Counted from the first letter of the stretch, positions 9,141 through 18,282 are shown. The stretch is 64,000 bases of DNA from Corynebacterium deserti GIMN1.010 (GCF_001277995.1 NZ_CP009220.1:992001-1056000), one strand, 5' to 3'. Made by a program: numbers and translations. The notes: generated by a model not told the origin, from the letters alone.

Positions 9141-9146
9141 AAGGGG

Positions 9147-9566
9147 TTAGTTTTCGGAATCAGTGTCAGTGTCGGTTTCCCCTGACTCCCCTGAATCTTC
9201 AGCTGCCTGGGTGCGGCCTTCTGCCAACTGGGTGCGTGCAGCACGCAACCATTCTGGCTGATTTTCCAGCAGCGCCTTGATCTCAGCGGTGGTCAGTGGC
9301 TTGTCCATGTCGTTCTTTTTCAACGCAGCAATGGTGATGCCCAACTTCTGGGCGACCACTGGGCGAGGGTGTGGACCTTCACGTCGTAGGGTTTGGAGCC
9401 ACTCCGGTGGGTTTTCCTGCAGGTTCTTGAACTCCTGATGAGTCAACGCACCTGATTGGAACTCCTCTGGCGTGGCGGGCAAAAACAGGCCGAGCTTCTT
9501 AGCAGCGGTCTGTGGCTTCATCGCAGTGCCCGATGGCTTGCGTACAGATTCTTCGTTCACGACCAC
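9147..9566 (-). CDS. DUF5997 family protein
   Basis: A 139-residue soluble protein. It holds two similar blocks: FQSGALTHQEFKNLQENPPEWLQTLRREGP and LTTAEIKALLENQPEWLRAARTQ, so it looks like an internal duplication around an E.(N/Q)PPEWL core, with an acidic tail (ESGETDTDTDSEN). Actinobacterial proteins of this type are grouped as DUF5997; no function is known. A shorter start at MKPQTAAKK (15 codons in) is also plausible. It is divergent from the LysR-like gene, with under 20 bases between starts, so the two must share a control region. Confidence 0.6.
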   Translation of the reverse strand: MVVNEESVRKPSGTAMKPQTAAKKLGLFLPATPEEFQSGALTHQEFKNLQENPPEWLQTLRREGPHPRPVVAQKLGITIAALKKNDMDKPLTTAEIKALLENQPEWLRAARTQLAEGRTQAAEDSGESGETDTDTDSEN

Positions 9567-9584
9567 AACGGTAGCATTGATTGC

Positions 9585-10259
9585 ATGCTTACCTTAAGTT
9601 TCATCACTGGCACAGAGCCAGGAAAGTGGTTCACCCGATTTAAGGATCGCACGCACCATGGTGGACTTGAGACAAAAGATTCTGACGACGCGCTCGGCGA
9701 CATGTTGGCTGGCCAGGCACAACTCGCTTTAACCCGGCTCCCAGATACGCGTATCGACGACTCCCTCCACGTGGTCACCCTCTACGAGGAAGCCCCGGGC
9801 ATTGCCTTTCCCAAAGACTATTTCTTAAGCGCCGAGGAAGGCGCGGTTGATCCAGCAGAGTTAGATGGGGAGATCATCAACTGGCAGATGCCTGACTCTG
9901 GTGAAGTTGATGCCTCAGCAGTACGAGATGCTCTACAGATCGTGGCCGCCAACGTCGGTGTGGTTATCGCCCCTCGGCCTCTGTTGAAAGTGCTGTCAAA
10001 GAAACTGATCGAGCACCGTGAGATCAAAGGTGGCACAACAACGACCATCGCGTTGGTGTGGAAAAAATCCGAAGATTCCGAGGAGATTCAGGACTTCGTC
10101 GGCATCGCCCGTGGGCGCACACGCAATTCCAGCAGGCAGCAGACTCAGAAGCTCAGCGCGCGTGAGAAAACCTTGGCAAAACAAGCCCGCAGACAGGGGG
10201 AGAAACCAAAAACCGGTCAGTCACAGCGAGGGAGAAAGCGCCCCGGAAAACGGCGATAG
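9585..10259 (+). CDS. LysR-type substrate-binding domain protein without HTH
   Basis: The 224-residue product begins directly with a periplasmic-binding-like fold (LTLSFITGTEPGKW; a hinge-like segment VNV... ANVGVVIAPRPLL) as in the effector domain of LysR regulators, but there is no N-terminal winged helix. The last 50 residues are strongly basic (RGRTRNSSRQQTQ..., KRPGKRR) and could bind nucleic acid by charge. Actinobacterial homologues of this layout are known and usually annotated as LysR substrate-binding proteins. The ATG at 9585 is used; GC-poor spacing to the divergent DUF5997 gene is very short. Confidence 0.65.
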   Translation: MLTLSFITGTEPGKWFTRFKDRTHHGGLETKDSDDALGDMLAGQAQLALTRLPDTRIDDSLHVVTLYEEAPGIAFPKDYFLSAEEGAVDPAELDGEIINWQMPDSGEVDASAVRDALQIVAANVGVVIAPRPLLKVLSKKLIEHREIKGGTTTTIALVWKKSEDSEEIQDFVGIARGRTRNSSRQQTQKLSAREKTLAKQARRQGEKPKTGQSQRGRKRPGKRR

Positions 10260-10316
10260 GGGTCACCCTTTCATGTCCGGTTGCCGATCCTAGAAAACAT
10301 CAGGACAATTGCTGTC

Positions 10317-10874
10317 ATGGTTGACAAAGACTTCACAATCAGGCCAATGAACAAAGAGGATTTCCCTCAGGTACAAGAAATTTATGAGTTCGGCCTGGAG
10401 ACGGGTCACGCAGCTTATGAAAAATCTGCACCTACCTGGGAGCAGTTTATTAGTAAGAAGATCATGGATATGGCACTCGTTGCAGTCGAGAATGATGACC
10501 CGGACTTCGTGATCGGCTGGATTACAGCCGCACCGATTTCTTCACGAGCAGTGTTCCACGGTGTTGTGGAGGATTCGGTCTACATTCACCCAAAGGGCCA
10601 AGGCCGAGGTGTCGGCGGTGCGCTTCTTGACGCGTTGATCGAGATGTGCCTTGAACAGGGACGTTGGTCCATGCATTCGTGGATCTTTCCAGAAAACACG
10701 GGCTCGGCGAAGCTGCATGAGTCTCGCGGATTCACCAAAATCGGCACTATGCACCAAATGGCGCGCATGACCTATGGCGAAATGAAAGGGCAGTGGCGAG
10801 ACTGCGATCTGTGGGAACGCCTTCTGCCACTGCCCGATGATCCTGCTGAAGAAATGGACGTTGCTGAAGCTTAG
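10317..10874 (+). CDS. GNAT family N-acetyltransferase (phosphinothricin-acetyltransferase-like)
   Basis: A 185-residue acetyl-CoA-dependent transferase. The N-terminal FTIRPMNKEDFPQVQEIY, the middle VEDSVYIHPKGQGRGVGGAL (the Q/R-x-x-G-x-G/A acetyl-CoA loop) and the ENTGSAKLHESRGF C-terminal motif are those of the Pat/Bar/YncA group that acetylates small amines. The substrate cannot be told. I use ATG 10317; the frame is open a little further upstream. The stop overlaps the convergent pxpC stop by four bases. Confidence 0.75.
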   Translation: MVDKDFTIRPMNKEDFPQVQEIYEFGLETGHAAYEKSAPTWEQFISKKIMDMALVAVENDDPDFVIGWITAAPISSRAVFHGVVEDSVYIHPKGQGRGVGGALLDALIEMCLEQGRWSMHSWIFPENTGSAKLHESRGFTKIGTMHQMARMTYGEMKGQWRDCDLWERLLPLPDDPAEEMDVAEA

Positions 10875-11752
10875 GCCTTTCGGAAGCGCACTTTATCCCC
10901 AGGGATAAGTTGTGCGCTTCGGTCGCACGACCGGGCGGTGAGCACTGCGATAACGGGGTAGCCACCAGTGACGGGGTGGTCTGCGCCGAAGACAACGGGG
11001 TGTCCACCGGGAGGTACCTGGATGGATCCCCTCACCATGCCTTCGCTTTTTAATTCGCCGTCTTTTTCGCGCACGAGCGGAGTATCAGAGGTCAGTCGCA
11101 GTCCGATGCGGTTGGACTCGTTGCTGACGGTGAAGACCTGACCAAAAAACTTATTTAAGGATTCTTGGGTGAACCAATTCGCGCGAGGACCTGGAATCAC
11201 CGTGAGGGTTTCGGCTGGGAAGCGTCGCCATAGCGTGGGTAGCTGACGAAGCTTTGGCCACCAGTGCTCCTCGGAGATGTCTCGCGCAATCGTCAACTCA
11301 TCACCTTCGGCAATGGGGGCGGGACCTAGGTGGGAAATGAGATCGGTGGATGCTGATCCGAGTACTTTTTCTACCGCGAAGCCACCACGGACACCCAGGT
11401 AGGCACGCATGCCGTAGGTCGCTGGTTCTAGACGAATACGATCGCCAGGCTCCACGTCGATGATGGTATTGGTGGTGGCATTTTTCGATCGACCGTCAGG
11501 GGTGGTAACGGTAACAAATGCTTCCGTGCCAGTGAACACAATCGAGGTAGCATCAGTTGCTTCAACCTCGAAGTTGCCCAGAAGGATCTCAATGACTGCG
11601 GCATTGGGGTCATTGCCGACAGCGTGGTTGGCGCGAGCTGCGGACAGGCGATCAAAAGATCCCGAGGTGCCCACGCCGGAACTTGCAAAACTGAAGCGAC
11701 CGCGATCTTGGAAAAGGGCCTGCGGGCCGGTGGAGATGACTTTAAAACTCAT
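10871..11752 (-). CDS. pxpC: 5-oxoprolinase subunit PxpC (KipA/biotin-dependent carboxyltransferase family)
   Basis: PxpC is part of the bacterial ATP-dependent 5-oxoprolinase PxpABC, which opens 5-oxoproline (pyroglutamate) to glutamate. The protein of 293 residues has KVISTGPQALFQDRGRFSF at the start, GVGTSGSFD, and the late block GMVRGSIQVPPGGHPVVFGADHPVTGGYPVI that defines the family. The ATG at 11752 is chosen over one nine codons upstream. Only ten bases separate it from pxpB, and all four genes from 14467 down to 10871 look like one operon. Confidence 0.88.
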   Translation of the reverse strand: MSFKVISTGPQALFQDRGRFSFASSGVGTSGSFDRLSAARANHAVGNDPNAAVIEILLGNFEVEATDATSIVFTGTEAFVTVTTPDGRSKNATTNTIIDVEPGDRIRLEPATYGMRAYLGVRGGFAVEKVLGSASTDLISHLGPAPIAEGDELTIARDISEEHWWPKLRQLPTLWRRFPAETLTVIPGPRANWFTQESLNKFFGQVFTVSNESNRIGLRLTSDTPLVREKDGELKSEGMVRGSIQVPPGGHPVVFGADHPVTGGYPVIAVLTARSCDRSAQLIPGDKVRFRKA

Positions 11753-11762
11753 GGTTTGACCT

Positions 11763-12413
11763 TCACTTGACCTGAACAAAGCGGACGGAGTTGCCTGGTT
11801 TCAACAGCGATGGTTGCCAGCGGTCGAGATCCCACATCGCGATGTCGGTGGTGCCCAACAACTGCCAACCACCAGGGGATTGCTGAGGGTAGACGGCACT
11901 GAACTCGCCAGCCAACCCCACAGAACCCGCAGGAATTTTGGTGCGCGGGGTTTGCAGGCGTGGAATATCCCACAACGGCGTGTTGGGGATGAGGTAATAA
12001 AATCCGGGCGCGAAACCGCCAAAAGCGGCAGTCCACGTTGTGGCCTGATGGGTGCTGATCACTTCAGCAACGCTGAGGCCCGTATGCTTTGCGACGTCTT
12101 CTAAATCTGGACCATCGTAGGTGACAGGAATTTCGATGGTCTCGGTAGCTTCTGATGTTGCTCGCGAGTCAGGGGAGAGACTGATGGCGCCAAGAATCTC
12201 AGTGAAAGCTTCCGGCGTGAGGACCTGAGTATCAAAGGTGACCAACAGGCTTTGCGCAGCGGGAACAGTATCAACGATGCCTGGAATCTGCCGGCCCATA
12301 ATCGAGCTGTTGAGAGCTAGGACCGCATCCAAGATGGTGCCGTTGACAGCATGGGCATCCTCTGGGAGAAGATCAATGATGACGGCTTGATCGCCACAAG
12401 GGTTAACGCGCAT
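11763..12413 (-). CDS. pxpB: 5-oxoprolinase subunit PxpB (KipI family)
   Basis: A 216-residue protein of the allophanate-hydrolase subunit 1/KipI family and partner of PxpC. Signatures are MRVNPCGDQAVIIDL at the start, FGGFAPGFYYL in the middle and GSVGLAGEFSAVYPQQSPGGW near the end. The ATG lies inside the last codons of pxpA (overlap of 11 bases), which supports translational coupling. A longer open frame upstream reads through pxpA in another phase and is not coding. Confidence 0.88.
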   Translation of the reverse strand: MRVNPCGDQAVIIDLLPEDAHAVNGTILDAVLALNSSIMGRQIPGIVDTVPAAQSLLVTFDTQVLTPEAFTEILGAISLSPDSRATSEATETIEIPVTYDGPDLEDVAKHTGLSVAEVISTHQATTWTAAFGGFAPGFYYLIPNTPLWDIPRLQTPRTKIPAGSVGLAGEFSAVYPQQSPGGWQLLGTTDIAMWDLDRWQPSLLKPGNSVRFVQVK

Positions 12414-13161
12414 GAGACACCGCCACCCCATGATCAGCCAACGTGTCGATAATACTTTTGACCAGCTCGAGGGCTTGGGGATTATCGCCGTGCACGCAGA
12501 TGGAGTCGGCGTCGACAAGCACGCTTTCGCCGGTGATTGCGGTAATCGGTTGCCCTGTTGCAAACGCCAATGCCTGCTCGGCTGCTTTTTGGGGGTCATG
12601 GTGCACCGCACCGGCTTCCTTACGGCTAACCAACAGGCCGTTGGAGGTGTACGCACGGTCGGCAAAGGTTTCTTGCTGAACAACAAGGCCAGCGGCGCGG
12701 GCTTGATCGACGATCTGGGAACCGGCAAGAGCCATGAGGGTTAGTTCGGGGTCGACGAGTTTGATGCCCTCGATAACTGCTGCAGCCTGCGCCTCATCAA
12801 CTGCGATGGTGTTGTAAAGCGCGCCGTGGGGTTTGACGTAGTCGACGGTTGTTCGTGCGGCCTGAGCTGCGGCTTTGATGGCACCGATTTGGTAGATGGT
12901 TTCTGCCACCAGATCGTCGTGAGCGTAGACCATGTTGCGACGTCCAAAACCTGCGATGTCGTTGTAACCAATGTGTGCGCCAATGCGAACGCCTCGGGCT
13001 TTGGCTGCGCGCACCGTTTTAAGGAGCACGCTGGCGTCACCGGCATGGAAGCCACAAGCGATGTTTGCGCTGGACACCAAGTCGAGGACGGCTTCGTCAT
13101 TACCCATCGTCCAACTGCCGTAGCTTTCGCCGAGATCACTGTTGAGGTCAATGCTGGTCAT
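12403..13161 (-). CDS. pxpA: 5-oxoprolinase subunit PxpA (LamB/YcsF family)
   Basis: A 252-residue subunit with the family signature IDLNSDLGESYGSW at the N-terminus, then ANIACGFHAGD and VKPHGALYN; these Asp/His residues line the TIM-barrel active site. It works with PxpB and PxpC in ATP-dependent 5-oxoproline hydrolysis. It follows the NRAMP-like carrier gene after 28 bases, with AGAAAGGA upstream of the ATG. The set suggests uptake of an oxoproline-like compound followed by its conversion to glutamate. Confidence 0.9.
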   Translation of the reverse strand: MTSIDLNSDLGESYGSWTMGNDEAVLDLVSSANIACGFHAGDASVLLKTVRAAKARGVRIGAHIGYNDIAGFGRRNMVYAHDDLVAETIYQIGAIKAAAQAARTTVDYVKPHGALYNTIAVDEAQAAAVIEGIKLVDPELTLMALAGSQIVDQARAAGLVVQQETFADRAYTSNGLLVSRKEAGAVHHDPQKAAEQALAFATGQPITAITGESVLVDADSICVHGDNPQALELVKSIIDTLADHGVAVSHAR

Positions 13162-13189
13162 GGTCTAAATCCTTTCTGTTGGCTTGTGG

Positions 13190-14467
13190 CTAGCTGCCGA
13201 GGAGGTCGAAGACGCCGCCGAAGGAGACGTAGGCCAAGAACCATGCAATAGCTAGGCCAATCACACCGATGATGATCAACCACAGGGGATACTTGTAGCC
13301 CTTGAGTAGGTCTTTTTGACGGAAAATTGCCACGTAAATCATGAGGGTGAAGCCGATTGGCAGAACCAGTCCGTTGAAGGCACCGGCGAAGACCAGGAGG
13401 ATTGCTGGTGCGGTACCGAGCGCGATGAATACGGAGCAAGAGATGAGGATGAAGATGATGGTCACCCAGTTTTGCAGGCGACGCTTCTCTGGCTTGTTGG
13501 CAACGAGGAAGGAGGCTGAGGTGTAGCTTGCGCCAATGACAGAGGAGATGGATGCTGCCCACAGGACGGCGCCGAAGATGCGGAGTCCAATATCACCTGC
13601 TGCGTGCTGGAATGCTTCTGCTGCAGGGTTGCCGTCGGTGGAAAGAGTGACGCCACCTGCAACGACGCCAAGGACTGCAAGGAACAAAACCACGCGCATT
13701 AGGCCGGTAATGAGGATGCCGGTAATAGAAGAGTTGGAGACTGCCTTGACGTTTTCAGGTCCAGTCTGGCCGGAATCGAGCATGCGGTGTGCACCTGCGT
13801 AGGTGATGTAACCGCCGACGGTGCCGCCAACCAGAGTGGTGATAACGAGCCAGTTGATCGTGTCAGGCAGAACAGCGTTCTTTAAGGCCAGACCAACTGG
13901 AGGCTGGGAGACAAACGCGACGTAGACGGTCAGCGCGATCATGACGACGCCAAGGACAACGAGGAACTTATCCAGCGCAGCGCCAAGACGCTTGAACAGG
14001 AAGATTGCGATGGCAATAGCTGCGGTGATCACACCACCTACCTTGACGTCGAGGCCAAGAAGGGCGTTGAGACCCAGACCGCCACCGGCGATGTTGCCAA
14101 TGTTAAAGACGGCTCCGCCGATGCAGACGAGGATAGCCAAAACCCAGCCCAGTCCCGGGATGACAGTGTTGCCGAGTTCTTGGGCACGAAGTCCAGAGAT
14201 ACCGATGACTCGCCACACGTTGAGCTGCACAGCGACGTCGATGAGGATCGACACCACGATGGCGAAACCGAAGGCCGCACCGAGCTGGTTGGTGAAGACT
14301 GCTGTTTGGGTGAGGAAGCCTGGTCCGATGGCGGAGGTTGCCATGAGGAAGATGGCGCCCATGAGAGCGCTGCGCCCGGACGCGGTCACTGCTGCTTGCT
14401 TGAGAGACGGCGTATTTGCCTTCGCGATTGCTTGAGCATCGGCTGGGGTGTTGTTGTGGTCGGCCAC
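13190..14467 (-). CDS. NRAMP-related membrane transporter (YcsG-like)
   Basis: A 425-residue protein with about eleven hydrophobic segments related to the NRAMP/MntH fold. The GTG at 14467 has an excellent ribosome site (AAAGGAG, seven bases upstream). In TM1, true metal transporters have DPGN; here the corresponding stretch is SAIGPGFLTQT, so the metal-coordinating Asp and Asn are missing. This non-canonical clade occurs beside ycsF-kipI-kipA in Bacillus as YcsG. Together with pxpABC downstream, an organic substrate such as 5-oxoproline, rather than Mn2+, is the more likely cargo; that is inference from context. Confidence 0.75.
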   Translation of the reverse strand: MADHNNTPADAQAIAKANTPSLKQAAVTASGRSALMGAIFLMATSAIGPGFLTQTAVFTNQLGAAFGFAIVVSILIDVAVQLNVWRVIGISGLRAQELGNTVIPGLGWVLAILVCIGGAVFNIGNIAGGGLGLNALLGLDVKVGGVITAAIAIAIFLFKRLGAALDKFLVVLGVVMIALTVYVAFVSQPPVGLALKNAVLPDTINWLVITTLVGGTVGGYITYAGAHRMLDSGQTGPENVKAVSNSSITGILITGLMRVVLFLAVLGVVAGGVTLSTDGNPAAEAFQHAAGDIGLRIFGAVLWAASISSVIGASYTSASFLVANKPEKRRLQNWVTIIFILISCSVFIALGTAPAILLVFAGAFNGLVLPIGFTLMIYVAIFRQKDLLKGYKYPLWLIIIGVIGLAIAWFLAYVSFGGVFDLLGS

Positions 14468-14512
14468 TGTCTCACTCCTTTCAAAAGTGTTCCAAAATGT
14501 GGTGAGAGAATT

Positions 14513-14540
14513 GGTCTGGAGTTTGTGGTCTGGAGTTTGT
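14513..14540. repeat. Perfect 14-base tandem repeat upstream of the oxoproline operon
   Basis: GGTCTGGAGTTTGT is present twice head to tail (14513-14526, 14527-14540) in the divergent promoter region between the NRAMP-like gene and the GntR gene. It may be a doubled regulator site or a recent slippage duplication. Confidence 0.7.
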
Positions 14541-14563
14541 GCCCCGCCACCGTGACCATTCAG

Positions 14564-14578
14564 GATTGTTGAACAATC
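14564..14578. promoter_or_regulatory. Probable GntR operator (perfect palindrome)
   Basis: GATTGTT (14564-14570) and AACAATC (14572-14578) are perfect inverted arms around one base. The site lies in the intergenic region between the oxoproline operon and the divergent FCD-type GntR gene. Related GntR/FCD regulators bind TTGTxxxACAA-like palindromes, so this is the best operator candidate. Confidence 0.6.
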
Positions 14579-14723
14579 TCGGTGAGTTGAAAGTGAGTGT
14601 AGACCCCTTGTGGCTCGTGACACAATACCTAGTGCTCAATAGTTGAATTTTCCCTGCATAAATCACCCCCGTTACTCTCCTCCGCTGCGCACCACATGAG
14701 AAAAGTTGCTCTATTATCAGGTT

Positions 14724-15389
14724 ATGACCACGGCTATGACAGCATCTTTAGACTTGGCGGCGCAGATTACCGCCAAAATTGACCGGGGAGAACTCACCCC
14801 AGGTGCCCGCCTGCCAGAGGTGGCACTCGCCGAGGAGTTAGGCGTTTCTCGCAATACGTTGCGCGAAGCGTTTCGTGTACTTATGCAGGATGGGCTGGTA
14901 GATCACATCCCCAACCGAGGTGTTTTTGTCCATACGTTTAGCAGAGATGACGTCACTGATCTTTACGCATATCGTGAGTTCGTTGAACTCTCAGCCATCC
15001 GTTTTGCTGCCAAGAATCCGCTCATACTTGCGGATTCTCTGGTAGCCATGCGTGACGCCTACGACCGCGGATTTGCCGCCAATGAGGTGGGGGATTGGCA
15101 GGAAGTGGGCTCGGCAAACAGTGCGTTTCACTTAGCCATTGTTGATCTCGCGGGGGTGGCACGGCTATCTGCTGATGCCCGAAAAGTGCTCGCTCTTGCC
15201 CGTATCGGATTTATGGCAACCTACAATCCCGAGACATTCCATAGCCCCTATGTAGCCATGAACTTGGAAATCTTGGAGTTACTCAACGACGGCAAATTCG
15301 AGGAAGCAGAAGCGTCACTGCACACCTACTTTGAGCATTCCCGCACGGATCTGTTGGCCCACCTGCCAGAAAATGACAAAGTGAGCTAA
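14724..15389 (+). CDS. GntR family regulator, FCD type, probably controlling the pxp operon
   Basis: A 221-residue repressor-type protein. Residues about 10-70 form the winged helix (GELTPGARLPEVALAEELG, SRNTLREAFRVLMQDGLV), followed by an all-helical FCD ligand domain with the metal-site type residues in DLYAYREFVELSA and the later His-containing NSAFHLAIVDLAG. It is divergent from the oxoproline operon with 256 bases between the starts, holding a perfect palindrome. A TATTAT box at 14712-14717 lies only six bases before the ATG, so the transcript is probably leaderless. Confidence 0.85.
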   Translation: MTTAMTASLDLAAQITAKIDRGELTPGARLPEVALAEELGVSRNTLREAFRVLMQDGLVDHIPNRGVFVHTFSRDDVTDLYAYREFVELSAIRFAAKNPLILADSLVAMRDAYDRGFAANEVGDWQEVGSANSAFHLAIVDLAGVARLSADARKVLALARIGFMATYNPETFHSPYVAMNLEILELLNDGKFEEAEASLHTYFEHSRTDLLAHLPENDKVS

Positions 15390-15533
15390 AATGGATAACT
15401 TGACACTGGAATAGCTAGTGACACAACCAAGGAGAAAGTAGTACAAAAGGTCGACAAAGAACAGTGCTGTTTTCATCTGAGCGCACGTTCTGGTCAAATG
15501 GTTGTAGCAACGCCAGGGAAGGAGACTCATCCC

Positions 15534-16814
15534 ATGGCATTTGGATTTTTTGGTCGTCGCAAAAAGATGGATCAGGACAGTGATCACGGCGCCACCCCGC
15601 AGGGGCATACTGATGTGCCAGACGAGACTCCTGAAGCTACCGATACGCCTGATATCCAGGAAAACTTTGAGGGCAACGGTCGCACAATTGGAGATCCCGT
15701 CGAGCAGCGCGTGGAGTGGGATAGTGCAGGTAGATTGACGCCTGCTGATTTCCTTCCCGATGTAGACTTGCCTCAACTCAATAGATCGAGGGCAAATATG
15801 CTGCGGCGTGAGCTGGAGTATCGCTTCGCACAGCAAGATGCTCACATTGATATCGACGGTCATTCTGCGATGATTCAACGCGCCGACGGTGGGGCTGCGC
15901 ATGTGTCGCTGCGCACGCTTGCCATGAACGCTGCGGGGTTGGATAACTTTGATCAGCTTCCGCAGCTGGTGGAAAGCTTCGTTCACGGCACCCTTGCTGA
16001 TGCCACGCTCAATGATCTGTCCACTGCGGATCTGTACAAGTCACTGCGCCTTCGCTTGTTGCCCACCCCGGCCGAGGGCGATGATTTGGTCGAGCATTCC
16101 CATGATGTGCATGATGTGGAGGGGCAGATCAGGGAGGATTCCATCCTGCGTCCATTTACTCCTGACATGTCGATCGCGCTGGTACTTGATACCGAGCATG
16201 CCATCCGCATTCAGCCACTCCACGAGCTAGAGCGGTTTGATGAACTCAGCGCGCTTGAGCGGGCGGCAGACCGTAACACGTGGCAAGAGCTTGTCGACGC
16301 CTCCGTAGACGCCACCTTCGTTAACGCAGAAAACGATGCTGAAGGATCATCTTTTTGGGCCTTTGAATCAACCTCGTACTACCTAGGTAGTGCCCCGCTG
16401 TTTTTGAGTGAAATGCTCACCAGGTGGGCTCCTGACCTGGATCAATCCGATGGCGTGATTTTCGCGGTACCTGATCGGGATCTGTTGATTGCCCGCCCGG
16501 TCACAACGGGCGAAGATCTCATGAATGGCATCACCGCGATGGTGCGGATTGCGATGCGCTTCGGCCTCGGGAACCCGACGTCGATAAGCCCCCGCCTGCA
16601 CCTGCTGCGTGACAGCCAGGTGACTACGTTTACCGACTACCGCGTCATCGCCCCTGATGTGGACACCGAATGGAGTGAGCAATCCTTTGATGCGCCACCG
16701 CCGGGTGCGATTGGCATTGAGGTACGCCCCGATGCGTATCTGATGGAGCGCTTGCAGCAAGGTGGCTTTGGAGATTTCGGGGATTTCGGTGAGGAACCCC
16801 GCGAGATCGACTAA
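15534..16814 (+). CDS. Conserved hypothetical protein (DUF1444/YtpQ-like tendency)
   Basis: A 426-residue cytosolic protein. The ATG at 15534 has GGAAGGAG at 15516-15523. It opens with a short basic stretch (FGFFGRRKKM), then about 50 acidic, low-complexity residues, and then a folded region with HIDIDGHSAMIQRADGGAAHVSLRTLAMNA... divided below as beta-rich and helical parts, and DGVIFAVPDRDLLIARPV near residue 310. It ends in a Gly/Phe-rich tail (GFGDFGDFGEE). The folded part reminds me of DUF1444 proteins but I cannot confirm this. It ends in a shared bidirectional terminator with fum. Confidence 0.6.
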   Translation: MAFGFFGRRKKMDQDSDHGATPQGHTDVPDETPEATDTPDIQENFEGNGRTIGDPVEQRVEWDSAGRLTPADFLPDVDLPQLNRSRANMLRRELEYRFAQQDAHIDIDGHSAMIQRADGGAAHVSLRTLAMNAAGLDNFDQLPQLVESFVHGTLADATLNDLSTADLYKSLRLRLLPTPAEGDDLVEHSHDVHDVEGQIREDSILRPFTPDMSIALVLDTEHAIRIQPLHELERFDELSALERAADRNTWQELVDASVDATFVNAENDAEGSSFWAFESTSYYLGSAPLFLSEMLTRWAPDLDQSDGVIFAVPDRDLLIARPVTTGEDLMNGITAMVRIAMRFGLGNPTSISPRLHLLRDSQVTTFTDYRVIAPDVDTEWSEQSFDAPPPGAIGIEVRPDAYLMERLQQGGFGDFGDFGEEPREID

Positions 16815-16819
16815 GAACT

Positions 16820-16860
16820 AAAAAGTGGCCTCTTCCCGGTTGGGAGGAGGCCACTTTTAG
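16820..16860. terminator. Bidirectional terminator between the hypothetical gene and fum
   Basis: AAAAGTGGCCTCTTCCC (16821-16837) pairs with GGGAGGAGGCCACTTTT (16842-16858) with one mismatch and a four-base loop. It is flanked by A and T tracts on both sides, so it can work for both converging transcripts. Confidence 0.9.
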
Positions 16861-16872
16861 TGGAGTAAGTTC

Positions 16873-18282
16873 TTAGAACTTGTTCTCGCGCTCGGTGTGA
16901 GCCATGGCAAGAACGTCGAGGCGCTTGTCCAACTCTTCTTCGGTGAGCTTCTCACCATCAACAAAGCCGAGGTCAATAACGGTCTGGCGGATGGTCTTGC
17001 CCTCTGCCAGAGCGGTCTTTGCCACCTTCGCTGCAGCTTCGTAGCCGATTGCGGAGTTCAGTGGGGTAACGATGGATGGGGAGGACTCAGCAAGCTGCTT
17101 CATGTGCTCTTCGTTTGGCTCGATGCCATCGACGAGGCGGGTAGCGAACACGCGAGCGGTGTTTGCCAGCAGGCGAGCGGACTCCAAAACGTTGCGAGCC
17201 ATCACTGGGATGAACACGTTGAGCTCGAACTGACCCTGGGTGCCAGCGAATCCAACAGCAGCGTCGTTGCCGATAACCTGAGCTGCAACCTGGGTAGCGG
17301 TCTCACACAGAACTGGGTTGACCTTGCCAGGCATGATGGAAGAACCTGGCTGCAGGTCTGGCAGGCGGATCTCGCCGAGGCCGGTCAGTGGGCCGGAGCC
17401 CATGAGGCGGATGTCGTTAGCGATCTTGTAAAAGGAAACGGCAACAACACGCATGGCGCCGGAGAACTCAACGAGAGCGTCACGTGCAGCCTGAGCCTCG
17501 AAGTGGTTCTCAGCTTCCTTGAGCTCCTTGACGTCGGTCAAGTTGATCAGTTCTGCAACAACCTTGCCACCGAAATCAGCGGAGGTGTTGATGCCGGTAC
17601 CAGCAGCGGTGCCACCAATTGCCAACTCACCCAGGCGAGGCAGGGTAGCCTCAATGCGCTCGATGCCCAGCTGGATCTGACGTGCGTAGCCGCCGAACTC
17701 CTGGCCGAGGGTGACAGGAACAGCATCCATGAGGTGAGTGCGGCCGGACTTTACAACCTCAGCCCACTCGGTTGCTTTCTTAGCCAAAGACTCGTGCAGA
17801 ACCTTCAGACCTGGGACGAGGTCGTTGACAGCAGCTTCAGTAGCTGCAACGTGGGTTGCAGTTGGGAAGGTGTCATTGGAGGACTGACCCATGTTGACGT
17901 GGTCATTGGGGTGAACCTCAACGCCGTTAGCCTTGGCGATGGAAGCAATGACCTCGTTGGTGTTCATGTTGGAGGAGGTGCCGGAACCGGTCTGGAACAC
18001 GTCGATGGGGAATTCAGCATCGTGCTTGCCGGAGGCAATTTCTTTACCTGCTGCGATGATGGCGTCAGCCTTTTCTGCATCAAGAGCACCGGTGTCCTTG
18101 TTTACCTGTGCACAAGCAGCCTTGAGCAGACCCATAGCGCGGATCTGTGCGGATTCCAGACCACGACCAGAAATTGGGAAGTTCTCCACAGCGCGCTGGG
18201 TCTGTGCCTGCCACAGAGCCTTTGCTGGGACCTTCACTTCACCCATGGTGTCGTGTTCAATGCGGAATTCCTGCTCGGTCAT
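16873..18282 (-). CDS. fum: Fumarate hydratase class II
   Basis: The TCA-cycle enzyme that interconverts fumarate and malate; the iron-independent, tetrameric type. The 469-residue product has the superfamily signature [11 protein letters not shown] around base 17330, [13 protein letters not shown] with the substrate-binding region, and [18 protein letters not shown] use the ATG of [14 protein letters not shown]; in-frame ATGs at 18294 (MSDF) and 18324 (MTAV) are alternatives, and no strong ribosome site separates them. The gene stands alone between a shared terminator and a long control region. Confidence 0.93.
   Translation of the reverse strand: MTEQEFRIEHDTMGEVKVPAKALWQAQTQRAVENFPISGRGLESAQIRAMGLLKAACAQVNKDTGALDAEKADAIIAAGKEIASGKHDAEFPIDVFQTGSGTSSNMNTNEVIASIAKANGVEVHPNDHVNMGQSSNDTFPTATHVAATEAAVNDLVPGLKVLHESLAKKATEWAEVVKSGRTHLMDAVPVTLGQEFGGYARQIQLGIERIEATLPRLGELAIGGTAAGTGINTSADFGGKVVAELINLTDVKELKEAENHFEAQAARDALVEFSGAMRVVAVSFYKIANDIRLMGSGPLTGLGEIRLPDLQPGSSIMPGKVNPVLCETATQVAAQVIGNDAAVGFAGTQGQFELNVFIPVMARNVLESARLLANTARVFATRLVDGIEPNEEHMKQLAESSPSIVTPLNSAIGYEAAAKVAKTALAEGKTIRQTVIDLGFVDGEKLTEEELDKRLDVLAMAHTERENKF

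Noticed and set aside
12403..13251. Long plus-strand frames opposite pxpA
   Set aside because: They mirror the codon pattern of pxpA on the other strand and hold no domain; shadow frames.
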